From contig CAADGK010000068.1 in NCBI GenBank assembly GCA_900696515.1, positions 1 through 41,880 on the forward strand: DNA of 41,880 nucleotides. The letters are read 5' to 3'. Within the stretch, counting starts at the first letter, position 1. Each line of letters begins with the position of its first letter. Below the pieces are notes generated by a model. The model searched no databases, was not told where the DNA came from, and worked only from the letters and a program-made list of their open reading frames with translations. The stretch comes from an uncultured Nitrosospira sp. (lineage in GTDB: Bacteria; Nitrospirota; Nitrospiria; Nitrospirales; Nitrospiraceae). The position numbers and the translations under genes were made by a program. Shown here piece by piece: positions 1 to 8,758 of the stretch.

Positions 1-506
1 ACCGCCACATCGGTTTTGGGGTCTGTCCCGATCACCGTGGCTTTGAACGTTCGTTTATCCGGTAAGGAGACATTTAGTTCATCGGCTCCTTCGACGACGT
101 GATTGTTCGTGATGATGTAGCCATCCGATGTCACAATCACACCAGAACCCAACCCCTGCTGCTGAAACTCGCGTGGAGCCGGCATCCGGCGCTCGAATTC
201 TCCTCCAAAGAATCGGCGGAAGAATGGATCGTCGAAGAAAGGACTCTGGAAGCTCTGACCTTCCTGTTTGGTTTTCTTGACGGACGAGACGTTGACGACA
301 GAAGCCTTAGCGTGTTTAGCAATTGGCACAAAGAGCTGCCCGGGCAGTGCCTCTTCCGCTGTGGGGGCGTTCGTGAGCTGAGACGGGGCCGTTGACGATG
401 GAGACGCCACCGCAGTCGAAAACAACGAGAACACATTCGCACTGGAGACGAACAGTGTTCCTCCACACAACAAGGCAATTGCACCACGCCAGTGTAGTAC
501 CTTCAT
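1..506 (-). CDS. DegP/HtrA-family periplasmic serine protease, N-terminal part (cut by window edge)
   Basis: The reading frame runs off the left edge; about 168 residues are visible. An N-terminal hydrophobic stretch (residues 8-35) looks like a signal peptide. A Phe-rich loop with FFDDPFFRRFFG follows at about 90-101, as in Do-type proteases. The trypsin fold then starts with GSGVIVTSDGYIITNNHVVEG, placing catalytic His at 136. The catalytic Asp is probably 166 in DPKTDVA. The Ser and the PDZ domains lie outside the window. The ATG at 506 follows an AGGG-type ribosome site. Family members degrade or refold damaged envelope proteins. The next HtrA-like gene (2598-3749) is a different, membrane-anchored type. 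Confidence 0.9.
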   Translation of the reverse strand, partial: MKVLHWRGAIALLCGGTLFVSSANVFSLFSTAVASPSSTAPSQLTNAPTAEEALPGQLFVPIAKHAKASVVNVSSVKKTKQEGQSFQSPFFDDPFFRRFFGGEFERRMPAPREFQQQGLGSGVIVTSDGYIITNNHVVEGADELNVSLPDKRTFKATVIGTDPKTDVA

Positions 507-672
507 GATTGTTTCCCTATCCTTGGCCTATGCCGACGCACACTACTAAATCCTTCAGGCACTCGGCGTTGATAGTTCATGGTCGTTCACGGACGACATG
601 TAAAGAGCACCATCGCGAGCGGCCTGCTTATCACAAGCCGCTCGTGGTAACGAACCGACAGTCTGGGCACGA

Positions 673-849
673 TTAGGCCGCTTCTGGGAGCGACCCGAGA
701 TCGGCCTGATGGGATTGTGTAGGGACCGCTGATCCGGAGATGGACACGGTGCTAGATTCGGTGGACAACGTCCACAGCCCCATCAGCAGCACCACCATCG
801 CACCCCCTATCACGAGTCCGGCATACATGACCGCACTCCAATCCATCAT
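673..849 (-). CDS. Small single-pass membrane protein, unknown function
   Basis: A 58-residue protein with one strong hydrophobic helix (about residues 4-29, AVMYAGLVIGGAMVVLLMGLW) and a short polar Ser/Gln-rich tail. I place the start at the ATG at 849 rather than the GTG at 858, because a perfect AGGAGGTG ribosome site lies about 7 bases before this ATG and overlaps the GTG. It is monocistronic, between the truncated protease and a non-coding stretch. I do not recognise a family. The ribosome site and clean membrane helix support it being real. Confidence 0.6.
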   Translation of the reverse strand: MMDWSAVMYAGLVIGGAMVVLLMGLWTLSTESSTVSISGSAVPTQSHQADLGSLPEAA

Positions 850-1266
850 CGTGTTCACCTCCTTTCACCTTGCGACGGACAGCACATATGCGTGTAGTAT
901 CAGAACAGGTTGTGCGCCAGGGAGCTCGTGCACGGTTTGATCGAACGGTCGTCAGCCTCTCGCGCACGGCCTCCTCGCTGTCTCCGCAAAAACCAGGTCA
1001 GCCTCCCCGAAACTCCCTGTACGTGACGCCCTTCCTGTAGCTGGTCTTGTTCTCGGTTCTCGGCACGCCATCGTCTGAACAGCTTGTCTTGTCTCCTGTT
1101 CTCCTCGTTCACCTTCGTCACATGCCTGCGCTCTATCCACTATTTTGAGGACCTGATCCTTCGACTCCTGTCGCGTAACCCCGGGGATGCGAGGGAACCG
1201 CACCGCATGAGAACACTCGTGCGGCTTCCCTCGCTTGGACCACACTGGAGGAAGTTGAGCGGCTAT
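850..1266. other. Intergenic stretch without recognisable gene
   Basis: Open frames exist on the minus strand (for example 900-1121 and 952-1245), but they have no ribosome site and no family resemblance. I see no tRNA, strong hairpin or repeat here. Confidence 0.4.
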
Positions 1267-1704
1267 TTAAGTTTCTTCGATCATGATGCGTCGACACTTG
1301 GCCTCTTCCCGCTTCGGGAAGGTAATCGTTAAGAGGCCATGCTTGTGCGTCGCAGACGCCTTGTCTTGTTCGACAAAAGACGGTAACCGGAAGCGCCGTG
1401 TGAATTGTCCAACGGCAATCTCGTGGAGGTGGAATTTCACAGGATTGGTAGGCTCAGCACTCTGCTCACCCTTGACGCTGAGGATACGGTTATCGACCTC
1501 CAGACTGATGTTCTTGGGCTCCCATCCGGGCAGTGCCATCTGCACATAGAACCCATTGTCATCTTCCCAGGCATTCGCGGCTGGAGCCCAGGCCTGATCA
1601 GCGACATCAAAGGTTCGTACCGCGTCATGAAGCAGCCGATCAATCTGACGATCGAACGCATCGGTTTGGATGGTTGACACGACATTTGGCAAGTAGGTGC
1701 TCAT
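1267..1704 (-). CDS. Small heat-shock protein, Hsp20/alpha-crystallin family
   Basis: A 145-residue ATP-independent holdase chaperone. The N-terminal arm (1-45) precedes the alpha-crystallin domain. That domain begins near AWEDDNGFYVQMALPGW, includes ISLEVDNRILSVKGE, and ends with the characteristic HKHGLLTITFPKREEAK strand. The short C-terminal tail (RRIMIEET) has a weak I-x-I-like element. The start ATG at 1704 follows a very strong GGAGGAGGGA ribosome site. I looked for a CIRCE element upstream and found none. Family members bind unfolding proteins and pass them to DnaK or ClpB. It is transcribed alone. Confidence 0.93.
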   Translation of the reverse strand: MSTYLPNVVSTIQTDAFDRQIDRLLHDAVRTFDVADQAWAPAANAWEDDNGFYVQMALPGWEPKNISLEVDNRILSVKGEQSAEPTNPVKFHLHEIAVGQFTRRFRLPSFVEQDKASATHKHGLLTITFPKREEAKCRRIMIEET

Positions 1705-2203
1705 AACACTCCCTCCTCCTCTCTGCGAGAGGTCTGGTTATGGGTTAAGAGTTAAATTAGTGGATGGTGAGTCGGCTAAACCGGGGGTTGGGGCAATCGA
1801 TGCCGCCAGTACTCCGCCAGTGTTGGGCCTTACACCAATCCATCTGGTCAAGTATCAGCAACGGTTTGAAGATAAATACTCGCAACGGGAAGTCAAGAGG
1901 GGTCGTTCGATAACCCAGGATTCAATAAATATAGCTCTGGCCGTGGATCCGTGGAGGATGGCCCGTAGCTGATGGGGCGGGTATCCCGCCAGGCCCGGCC
2001 TACGAGTGTTTGTGTGTCGCCTGGTTGTCCAGGCTCGGATGTCTTTGCAGGGTGGTGGGCAGGCGGCGATCGACCTGCCACAGGAACGCCCAACGCTTCT
2101 CAGGACGATGGCAGGTTGGTCCCACGTAAGATCTCTCCCCTAATCACTTGAAGAGTTGGCTCACCCACACAGAAGGCTAACGCCTTCTTGGGCGGATTCA
2201 TGT
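1705..2203. other. Intergenic stretch, mostly without recognisable features
   Basis: No frame here resembles a known family. A perfect 7-base inverted repeat (AGAAGGC-TAAC-GCCTTCT) sits at 2171-2188, just downstream of the possible small gene 2204-2347. It could serve as its terminator, although no T run follows on the minus strand. Confidence 0.35.
2171..2188 (-). terminator. Possible hairpin terminator after small ORF
   Basis: AGAAGGC and GCCTTCT form a perfect 7-bp stem with a 4-base loop. It lies 16 bases past the stop codon of the minus-strand small ORF. The lack of a U tract keeps confidence low. Confidence 0.3.
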
Positions 2204-2347
2204 CTAACCCGACCACCTTCCGACCTTCTTCACAAAGAAAGGATAGGAAGACAGCTTGAAGGTCCGCCCGCAATGCGCCTGGACCTTCAAAACGGACAGA
2301 TCCAGCGGCACCGTGCTGTACCGGACTTTAAAGGATACCCGTCTCAT
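2204..2347 (-). CDS. Possible 47-residue small protein
   Basis: The frame starts at ATG 2347, preceded by a strong GGGAGGT ribosome site with 5-base spacing, and ends at a TAG followed by a hairpin. The product is basic (MRRVSFKVRYSTVPLD... ending KKVGRWSG) with no membrane helix. I recognise no family. The ribosome site is the main support. It may also be a decayed remnant. Confidence 0.35.
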   Translation of the reverse strand: MRRVSFKVRYSTVPLDLSVLKVQAHCGRTFKLSSYPFFVKKVGRWSG

Positions 2348-2597
2348 GTGTGACCTCCCAACGCACGAGAGTATGCGGCAGATCGTGGCCGGGTGCGCAG
2401 CGGTTTGGTTAGCAAGCCAGGCATCGGCGCGCATTGGCCGTATGGGAGTCGTCTACCGCCCAAATAGCACCGGGGCACCTCCTTGATGAGAAGCATGCAC
2501 CAACAAAGTACAAACGTTTAGGTACTTTATTGAGGTTACTCTTGGGGCACCATACAATGAAACCTCGGATGTTCGTCGAAGCGGGTCCATAAACAGG
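2348..2597. other. Intergenic stretch, nothing recognised
   Basis: No coding frame or strong secondary structure was seen between the small ORF and the HtrA-like protease gene. Confidence 0.3.
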
Positions 2598-3749
2598 TTA
2601 AGTGCCCGGTTGCAGTTCCACTCGTACTTCGCGGGTTGTGCCTTTTCGTTCAACGGTCAAACGGACGATGTCGCCAACACGATGATCGTCGATCCGTGCC
2701 AAGAGGCCAGGAACGCCGTCGATCGACGTGCCGTCGATGGCCGTGATCAGGTCCCCGGGGGTAATATGTTGCGAGGCAATGGTGATGCCGACCAATCCTG
2801 CCCTTTGAGCGGTGGACCCGGGTTGCACCCGCAGCACGAAGACGCCTTGGTGCCCGGTCACCATCTGCAGTCGCTGATTCAGTTGCTCGTCCACCTCAAT
2901 GCCTAAGGCAGGGCGGATGTACCGGCCAGATTTGACGAGCTGGGGGACGACACGCATGACCGTGTCGACTGGTACCGCGAAACCGATGCCTGCCGAGGCT
3001 CCGGAAGGACTGTAGATGGCCGTGTTAATCCCGATCAGTCGTCCCGCCGAATCTAACAGGGGGCCGCCGGAGTTACCAGGATTGATGGCGGCATCGGTCT
3101 GAATCAGATGCTCGATCGTCGGACCAGCGGCGTCACTGGCCAGGGAACGGTCGAGCGCCGAGATAATTCCTGTGGTCAGCGTCCAGTCCAGTCCAAACGG
3201 GTTGCCGATGACGAAAACCTTCTGGCCAGCCTTGAGGTCAGCGCTGGTGCCGATGGGGACTGCCGGCGGCCGCTTGAAGCCGACACCGATCTTGAGCACG
3301 GCGATATCGTGCGCTGGGCTTGTGCCAACGAGGGCGGCTTGATAGTCACGGCCATCGGTGAGCTTCACTATCGCCTGCGAGGCGTCCTGGATGACATGGA
3401 AATTGGTGACGACATGTCCCGCCTCATCCCATATGAACCCGGAACCGGTCCCACGCGGCACGGAAAACACATTGCGTGTCCACACATCCCGCACAAGCTT
3501 GACCGTCGAAATATATACGACCGAATCGCGGGATTTCTCGAAGAGTTCGATGGTCGCGCGCTCGTCGGCGGCCAAGTCGCCGCGCGGCGTGACCGTTCTC
3601 TCGACGGCCTGCCGAGGACTGAACCAGGCTTCGATGGCGGGCAGGAACCGCCAAAACAGCATGAGTGCCGCGACGGAGGCTGTGATAATGAGCCAGCGAG
3701 TCACAAACCGGTCAGACGCTACGTGACCGTAGGGATCGTGGGCAGTCAT
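2598..3749 (-). CDS. Membrane-anchored HtrA/DegS-like trypsin-type serine protease with one PDZ domain
   Basis: 383 residues. A short cytoplasmic tail and a single transmembrane helix (about 19-36) anchor it to the inner membrane. The protease domain carries His118 (VVTNFHVIQDA), Asp148 (AHDIAVLKI) and Ser227 (NPGNSGGPLL), a complete triad. The IGNPFGLDWTLTTGIIS segment is typical of the S1C family. One PDZ domain follows (about 280-380, with GVFVLRVQPGSTAQRAGL and PGDLITAIDG). The single-PDZ, anchored layout is DegS-like, so envelope-stress sensing or quality control is plausible. I chose ATG 3749, which has GGAG 7 bases upstream and gives a normal anchor. The longer frame to 3836 adds an unlikely N-terminus. 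Confidence 0.92.
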   Translation of the reverse strand: MTAHDPYGHVASDRFVTRWLIITASVAALMLFWRFLPAIEAWFSPRQAVERTVTPRGDLAADERATIELFEKSRDSVVYISTVKLVRDVWTRNVFSVPRGTGSGFIWDEAGHVVTNFHVIQDASQAIVKLTDGRDYQAALVGTSPAHDIAVLKIGVGFKRPPAVPIGTSADLKAGQKVFVIGNPFGLDWTLTTGIISALDRSLASDAAGPTIEHLIQTDAAINPGNSGGPLLDSAGRLIGINTAIYSPSGASAGIGFAVPVDTVMRVVPQLVKSGRYIRPALGIEVDEQLNQRLQMVTGHQGVFVLRVQPGSTAQRAGLVGITIASQHITPGDLITAIDGTSIDGVPGLLARIDDHRVGDIVRLTVERKGTTREVRVELQPGT

Positions 3750-4144
3750 GGCAAGTCTCCGCGGTGAAAATTCAGTGCCAGAAACGGTTGTATTCGGGTG
3801 GAGAGCGGATCTCCGTGACGAGTTTCGAGGCAACATAGCACCATTGGGTGCGCAGTGCCACGGCGAGCGGGGGACGCGAGTTCAAGCAGTTGGGCGATGC
3901 GATCCAGCGTGACTCGGTGGATGCGTAGCCCAGACGGTTCTGAATTTCGTCAGCTTGCCCGCTTCGTAGTTCACCCACTGGAACTTTGGTACTATCAATT
4001 TCTTGAGGGGCACTGTCCATACCATCACCATTTGCTTGCAGCCTGAGACCCAAGGCCATATTTTCGGCATGGTGCTGCGTTTGAACCGGTATCCGGTTCT
4101 ACACATTCCTGTGTCGGTCGGGAATAGCGGGTGCCTTCTCACCG
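3750..4144. other. Gap between protease and recombinase genes, no gene recognised
   Basis: Two overlapping minus-strand frames (3772-4059 and 3882-4142) show no family resemblance or ribosome site. The stretch lies just beyond the 3' end of the tyrosine recombinase and could hold degraded mobile DNA. Confidence 0.3.
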
Positions 4145-5125
4145 CTAGATCTGCGTCACCGCATCTTCCGCCCCTTCGAGCAACCGCTGCACTTCCTCCA
4201 CATAAATTTCGGTGGTGGCGTAATGCTGATGCCGCATCATCTTCTGCACCCGAGTGGGATTCGCATCATTGAGCAGCGCAAACGTGGGTGTCGAATGCCG
4301 CAAACTGTGCACCACAATGCCCGGCTTCTTCACTCCAGCTAACAGCAAGCCCTCCGTGATGATCCGATGAATCGCGCGCGTCGAAAGCTTCAGACCCGCG
4401 GGGGGCACCTCATTTCCACCCCGATCAAGGCACGCCGTCGTCGCAAAGAGCGGATCACGCCCCTGCAAGTGTCCCGGCCGGAGCGCGAGATACCTCTGCA
4501 TCTTCTCATGCACTTCCTTCAACACCTGCACCGACTCATCCGCCGCCGTGCGCCCCTTCCCATGCACCCACAGCCGCCACTTCTCACCCGGCACATGTTC
4601 TTGCAGATGCTCGACCCGCGCCCGACTCACTTCAATCGTGCGCAGCCCCGTCTTGAGCATCAGATAGGCCATCGCCACATTACGCGCGCGTTGCAGCTCC
4701 GACTTTCGGGGATCTGATTCCAACGCCGCGAGCAACGCTTTCGCATCCTCCACCGGCAGATGCCGCCGTGTGTGCGTGCGACTACAGCTCCAGCCCTTCA
4801 CAAATTCCGCGGCATTGATCAGGCCGGGATGATACGTGCCGAGAAACGTCAGAAAGTGACGGACGGCGGTGAGGTAGCCATTCTTCGTGCGGGGATTGGC
4901 AAACTTCTGATCAAGATAGGCGCGATAGGCTTCCAGACACGCGCGATCCAGTCGTCGGAGGTCCGGCGGTCTCCCCTGCTCCAGCCACAGGACAAAGGCC
5001 CGGCCCCGTTTGCGATAGGTGGCGACGGTTGCCGCCGAGGACGTGCGCTGGGCGAGCTGCCGGGTGCACTCCTCGAGGTAGACCCGTAACCCAATCAGCG
5101 TGGAGGACGACAGGGCAAGACACAC
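4145..5125 (-). CDS. Tyrosine recombinase / XerD-like integrase
   Basis: 326 residues with the two-domain phage-integrase layout. The N-terminal SAM-like core-binding domain is about 10-110, and the catalytic domain about 120-315. Catalytic residues seen: Arg162 (TGLRTIEV), Lys190 (VHGKGR), His273 and Arg276 (HSLRHS), His299 (MMRHQHYATTE) and the Tyr308 nucleophile (EIYVEE). The set is complete, so the protein may be active. It starts with GTG at 5125, preceded by AGGA about 9 bases upstream. No other mobile genes flank it on the left, so it is a solitary integrase. A 20-base sequence just upstream (5273-5292) recurs inside the 3' end of the second integrase gene. Confidence 0.88.
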   Translation of the reverse strand: MCLALSSSTLIGLRVYLEECTRQLAQRTSSAATVATYRKRGRAFVLWLEQGRPPDLRRLDRACLEAYRAYLDQKFANPRTKNGYLTAVRHFLTFLGTYHPGLINAAEFVKGWSCSRTHTRRHLPVEDAKALLAALESDPRKSELQRARNVAMAYLMLKTGLRTIEVSRARVEHLQEHVPGEKWRLWVHGKGRTAADESVQVLKEVHEKMQRYLALRPGHLQGRDPLFATTACLDRGGNEVPPAGLKLSTRAIHRIITEGLLLAGVKKPGIVVHSLRHSTPTFALLNDANPTRVQKMMRHQHYATTEIYVEEVQRLLEGAEDAVTQI

Positions 5126-5508
5126 CGGCGGGAGTTCCTAATCCTCTCCGAGACCTCCACTCAAACCCTTGTCATGGCATTGAAACGCCTCTCCAGTAGA
5201 AGCGTTTCGCTGTTTTACGTGTTCAGTTTGGCTCAGCCCAATTGAGGGGAATTTGGGCCTATTTTGCTGTGGAGAGAACACGCCGGGAACACGTAGGGTT
5301 AGTACCTAGCTTCTTCAGGTGCTCACACAGCCTGCTGACCAGCGCAGGAAGGATTCGTTTTTGCCGTTAGGACAAGCCGAAATACAACTTCTCACCTTCG
5401 GTTTATCATCAGTTCCCGACTTTTTCCTATTTCTTTCCATACACTCCTACGAAATCAAGAGACGGCAAGTCTATCGCAGGGGAAGAGGGTCAGACAGAAG
5501 CCATGTGA
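5126..5508. other. Intergenic stretch with possible integrase-tail remnant
   Basis: On the plus strand, the frame around 5241-5310 reads ...GENTPGTRRVST-stop. Its ENTPGT matches the C-terminus of the integrase at 40223-41332. This may be a remnant of a second integrase or a shared attachment core. Otherwise no gene is recognised; the plus frame 5319-5537 has no family match. Confidence 0.35.
5273..5292 (+). repeat. 20-base direct repeat, copy 1
   Basis: AGAGAACACGCCGGGAACAC occurs exactly here and at 41287-41306, in the same orientation and about 36 kb apart. The flanking bases differ. The right copy encodes part of the integrase C-terminus (ENTPGT). Confidence 0.7.
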
Positions 5509-6555
5509 TTAAAATCGAAACAGACTGCCGACTGTAACGGTGTTTATTTTGGCTGCCTCGTCTTCATAGCTGAGTTTCCATCGTCCGTGTAGATACCCGA
5601 TCGAAAGTGCGAGCGCATCAGTCAACTGATATCGCGCCATGACTTCTCCCTGATAAATTCTTTCACGCGTGCCGAGAAAGTCGTCACCAGGGATACCTGA
5701 CGTATAACTAGTTCGCTCAAGGTCGAAACCACCGATCAAGGTGAGCTTGTCCGTCACACGTGCCTCCAGCTCTGCTTCGACATAATGTGTGACATAGGAG
5801 ATGTCCTCTCCAATTTGTGGGTTGTGTCTCCCATCAGCCAGCCCTCGTTCGTAGTGGTATCCGACCAACAATCCGATTCCCGGCTTGATTTCCCACATGA
5901 CATGGGTCCCAAGAGTCCAAAAGCGAGTATTCCGATGGGCAAAACTCTCGTTGTACGATCGGTCTCCGTATCGGGCTAACCCGCGAATGGTGAGATTCTC
6001 GAGCAGTTTACGCTCCAGCTCTGCCGTTCCAAAGTGTGTCGTTACGTACTCGCCCCCGCGATCCGATGACCGTAACTCGCCAGGGCCGTGATTGCCCAAG
6101 AATAGGTGCGGCCCGTAGTGATACCGCATCCGGAAGATAGTCTCTCCTCCTGGGAGTGCTTGAGTCAGCTGTGCGCCATACGTGCCATGAGAAAAAGCGG
6201 TCTGGTCGGTAAAGACAAACCCTTGGGCTCGCGCCGTCAGGTCCGTTTTCCCCCAGCTCGACTGAAATGATCGCGTGACGTGGGCAAAGGGTTCAAACAC
6301 ACCGCTTGAACCTTGGCCGGTGGTCTGAATGACCGGTTGTGTAGGATCCTCTTGCAGCGACAATCGTTGAGACGCCGAGAACAGCGCGACGTCGTCGGTA
6401 TAGAACGCATTCATTTCTCCACCGACATGCCACCCTGATTCAGAGCCTGCATCAGCCTTCGCCTCCTTCTCATCAGTTTCAGCTTGAGCCTGGGAAGACA
6501 GCAACAACAAAACGAGGAAGGACCACCCACATGATGTCATTAACGGCAGTTTCAC
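5509..6555 (-). CDS. Outer-membrane beta-barrel protein, unknown function
   Basis: About 348 residues. A signal peptide (KLPLMTSCGWSFLVLLLLSSQAQA, cleaved after AQA) is followed by an acidic linker. A series of amphipathic strands with alternating aromatics comes next (TDLTARAQGFVF, FRMRYHYGPHLF, LTIRGLARYGDRSY, GIGLLVGYHYERG, ALSIGYLHGRWKLSY). It ends in ...VGSLFRF with terminal Phe, as Bam substrates do. I prefer the GTG at 6555, which gives the signal peptide a positive charge; ATG 6540 is an alternative. The frame extends to 6783, but that part has no coding character. Specific cargo is unknown. Confidence 0.75.
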   Translation of the reverse strand: MKLPLMTSCGWSFLVLLLLSSQAQAETDEKEAKADAGSESGWHVGGEMNAFYTDDVALFSASQRLSLQEDPTQPVIQTTGQGSSGVFEPFAHVTRSFQSSWGKTDLTARAQGFVFTDQTAFSHGTYGAQLTQALPGGETIFRMRYHYGPHLFLGNHGPGELRSSDRGGEYVTTHFGTAELERKLLENLTIRGLARYGDRSYNESFAHRNTRFWTLGTHVMWEIKPGIGLLVGYHYERGLADGRHNPQIGEDISYVTHYVEAELEARVTDKLTLIGGFDLERTSYTSGIPGDDFLGTRERIYQGEVMARYQLTDALALSIGYLHGRWKLSYEDEAAKINTVTVGSLFRF

Positions 6556-7070
6556 GAATATCACCAATTTCCGTTCAAAGCGTTTTGAATGCCGGAGTTC
6601 TTGTCTCCTGGATCTGGCAATCGCCTCAGACAACTGTGTGAACACACATAGCTTCTGCGCCAGTGTTCGATTGTCCGTCAGATTTTGTCCACCGGAGAGG
6701 CTTAACAGGGAGCTGTGTTCGGTGCGATGACTCCTCTGCTTACTCGTAGTAGATAAATCTGGTGTCGTGGCTTTGGTTCGCACTCTATATGGCGAGTAAA
6801 CAAATCTCTGTCATGTATAAGACAAGAAATACGAGTTTCTGGTACGTGACGATGGAAATGCTTCCCCTGAAATCAAGCTTCGTGTTGATTTCAGAGGAAC
6901 AAACATGGTCTTGAGAATGCCTGACGTGCAGCTGTGGGTGGGCGAGCAGCAACCCTCTTCCACCTGGGCTCGGCCTTGCAGTTCGTTGAATAGCTCTGGT
7001 TGCTGAAACCCGATGAGGGTTCGCCGCTTCTCAGGCGAAGTCTTGAGGTACAGATGTCAGAAGGCCTCTT
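6556..7070. other. Intergenic region upstream of beta-barrel gene
   Basis: It contains the inverted repeat at 6867-6894 and presumably the promoter of the minus-strand barrel gene. No gene is recognised. Confidence 0.4.
6867..6894. promoter_or_regulatory. 10-bp perfect inverted repeat (possible operator or hairpin)
   Basis: CTGAAATCAA and TTGATTTCAG flank an 8-base spacer. It lies about 310 bases upstream of the barrel gene start. No T run follows on either strand, so a protein-binding site is as likely as a terminator for the upstream cytochrome gene. Confidence 0.4.
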
Positions 7071-7547
7071 TTATTTTGCGAGGCTTCTCATATAGTGAAC
7101 AAGCTGCCACACTTCCTCATCCGACAAATCCGGGAACGCCATCATCCCTGTGCCTGAAGAGCCGTGCTTTGTAATCCAGAACAGCTGCCCATCCGAGATC
7201 TCACGCATCATCGCGCTGCATGTGAAATCGCGCGCTGGCGGCATCATTCCCCCGCTGACCGGTCCTTTCCCCTCTCCCCGCTTGCCGTGGCACAGAGCGC
7301 AGGCCATCGGTTTCGCGTCGTGAAGATACAGTCCTTTTCCTGCTTGGAGAACGTCGCTGGATGCCGGAAGCGGGTTCGTCTTCGTGAAGACGTCTTCTGG
7401 AGCGTTCGCAGTCTTCCTCGGTTGGACGCAGGAACGCTGTTGTCCCCCCTCAGGGTCAGCTGCCATAGTCTGTTGGTTGAATGGTAGAAACCAAAGAATC
7501 AAGGCCATCATTGCTACCACGTTCTGTTGTGCTCTCATTGAATTCAT
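7071..7547 (-). CDS. Small secreted class I cytochrome c
   Basis: 158 residues. A signal peptide (about 1-29, cleaved after TMAA) leads to a mono-heme domain. The heme site is CALCH (near residue 82). The distal Met is probably within GTGMMAFPDLSDEEVWQLVHYMRSL, the usual C-terminal helix of class I cytochromes. The segment GKRGEGKGPVSGGMMPPARDF is typical of single-domain periplasmic electron carriers. ATG 7547 follows AAGGAG with 7-base spacing. It is followed by msrA in the same direction upstream, so it may supply or take electrons in the same stress region, which is inference. Confidence 0.88.
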   Translation of the reverse strand: MNSMRAQQNVVAMMALILWFLPFNQQTMAADPEGGQQRSCVQPRKTANAPEDVFTKTNPLPASSDVLQAGKGLYLHDAKPMACALCHGKRGEGKGPVSGGMMPPARDFTCSAMMREISDGQLFWITKHGSSGTGMMAFPDLSDEEVWQLVHYMRSLAK

Positions 7548-7668
7548 CGCACGCTCCTTCTGTTAAAGAGGCCCTAGCCGGCGTCCTGTTGAGTCTAAAC
7601 ACATTCGACCGGTAACGGCTTGGTGATTACTGCAAGATCCCCCCTCCGAAATGATGAGCGCTCTCTCA

Positions 7669-8178
7669 TCAAGAACCGGCTTGAGGTGGTATCTTCCAAT
7701 GAGGTCTTGGAAAGTGGCACGTATATCCGTGGGGATTCCGCTCAAGATAATCCTGATGATCCGGTTCCGCCAGCCAAAATGGTCCTGCGGGCCGAACCTC
7801 CGTGACCACCTTACCGGGCCAGAGACCTGATGCATTCACCTCTGCGATTACCTGTTCTGCTGCTCGGCGTTGGGCTTCTGACGTGTAGTAAATTCCTGAT
7901 CGATACGACGGGCCGACATCGTTGCCCTGGCGATTCAGTGTGGTGGGGTCGTGGATCTGAAAAAACACCTCCAACAGATTACGGAACGTCAGCTTGCCAG
8001 GGTCAAACACGACTTCGATAGCTTCTGCATGGGTTCCATGGTTGCGATACGTGGCATTCGGCACATCGCCGCCGCTATAGCCCACCCTGGTCGAGAGAAC
8101 TCCTGGCAGCTTGCGAAGAAGATCCTGCATGCCCCAAAAACAACCGCCGGCGAGTATAGCCGTTTCCCTCTGACTCAT
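7669..8178 (-). CDS. msrA: Peptide-methionine (S)-S-oxide reductase MsrA
   Basis: 169 residues. It reduces the S-epimer of methionine sulfoxide in oxidised proteins. The catalytic Cys13 lies in AGGCFWGMQ, followed by [13 protein letters not shown] and the [11 protein letters not shown] substrate-pocket motif. [23 protein letters not shown] and [13 protein letters not shown] are also standard. ATG 8178 follows AAGGAG with a short spacer. The longer frame to 8286 is not supported. The partner msrB lies 5.3 kb away (13464-13955), so both methionine epimers can be repaired from this region. No signal peptide is seen, so it is cytoplasmic. Confidence 0.95.
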   Translation of the reverse strand: MSQRETAILAGGCFWGMQDLLRKLPGVLSTRVGYSGGDVPNATYRNHGTHAEAIEVVFDPGKLTFRNLLEVFFQIHDPTTLNRQGNDVGPSYRSGIYYTSEAQRRAAEQVIAEVNASGLWPGKVVTEVRPAGPFWLAEPDHQDYLERNPHGYTCHFPRPHWKIPPQAGS

Positions 8179-8361
8179 GTGACGCTCCTTATCATCCAAG
8201 CGAATGAGAGGCCGACGACTCTTGCATAAAGAGACCGTATTTCCGCAAAGGTGAACCGTTGACGGTCTTGGTCTATAGAGAAACACATGACGACGATGTA
8301 CCCCACAGACATCATTGATGACCTAGGTTCTCCGTATAGCAACAACAAGGAGGCGGCGTCT

Positions 8362-8718
8362 TCACGTACCGCAGAACGTTTGATAACAGGCCGTCACTTC
8401 AACAGGAGCAGGAGAGGCATAGGCATCCAACTCAGGATCTTGCTCAAACGGTCGAGTGACGGCGTTCAACAGGCGATCGAATGGTGCTAGGTCTGCGTGA
8501 TCGGTGGCTGCAGCCAGCGCTTCTTCCACACGATGGTTCCGTGGAATGTACAGCGGGTTTGTGTGCCGCAAGCTTGTATTCAATCGAAGAATTTCTGGCA
8601 AAGGCACTTTGGCGGGCTGCCAGGGAACATACGTGCCTTCGTGTTCCCTGGCATAGGTATTGTCGAATTGAATGTGCGTCGTCATCAGGAACATGGATGG
8701 AGCATCACCATCCGCCAA
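8362..8718 (-). pseudogene. Remnant of selO (protein adenylyltransferase SelO / UPF0061), C-terminal piece
   Basis: The last ~75 residues (NPLYIPRNHRVEEALAA..., FDRLLNAVTRPFEQ, then ...TFCGT-stop) match the conserved C-terminus of SelO, including the terminal CGT. SelO is normally around 480-520 residues. Here the kinase-like catalytic part is absent, and the preceding ~40 residues are not SelO-like. No ribosome site precedes the frame, and the P460 gene begins 40 bases away. I read it as a deletion remnant rather than an expressed small protein. Confidence 0.75.
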
Positions 8719-8758
8719 CCATCCCCTTAAGAGTCACTACACGGACATACGCCTTGAC

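Noticed and set aside
1705-1800. CIRCE or other heat-shock operator upstream of hsp20
   Set aside because: No TTAGCACTC-N9-GAGTGCTAA-like element could be found.
3108-3767. Long plus-strand frame of 219 codons opposite the HtrA-like gene
   Set aside because: It is the antisense shadow of a gene with a complete catalytic triad and PDZ domain; no family match or ribosome site.
3772-4142. Minus-strand frames that might be a transposase remnant beside the recombinase
   Set aside because: No recognisable transposase motif, no inverted repeats and no ribosome site.
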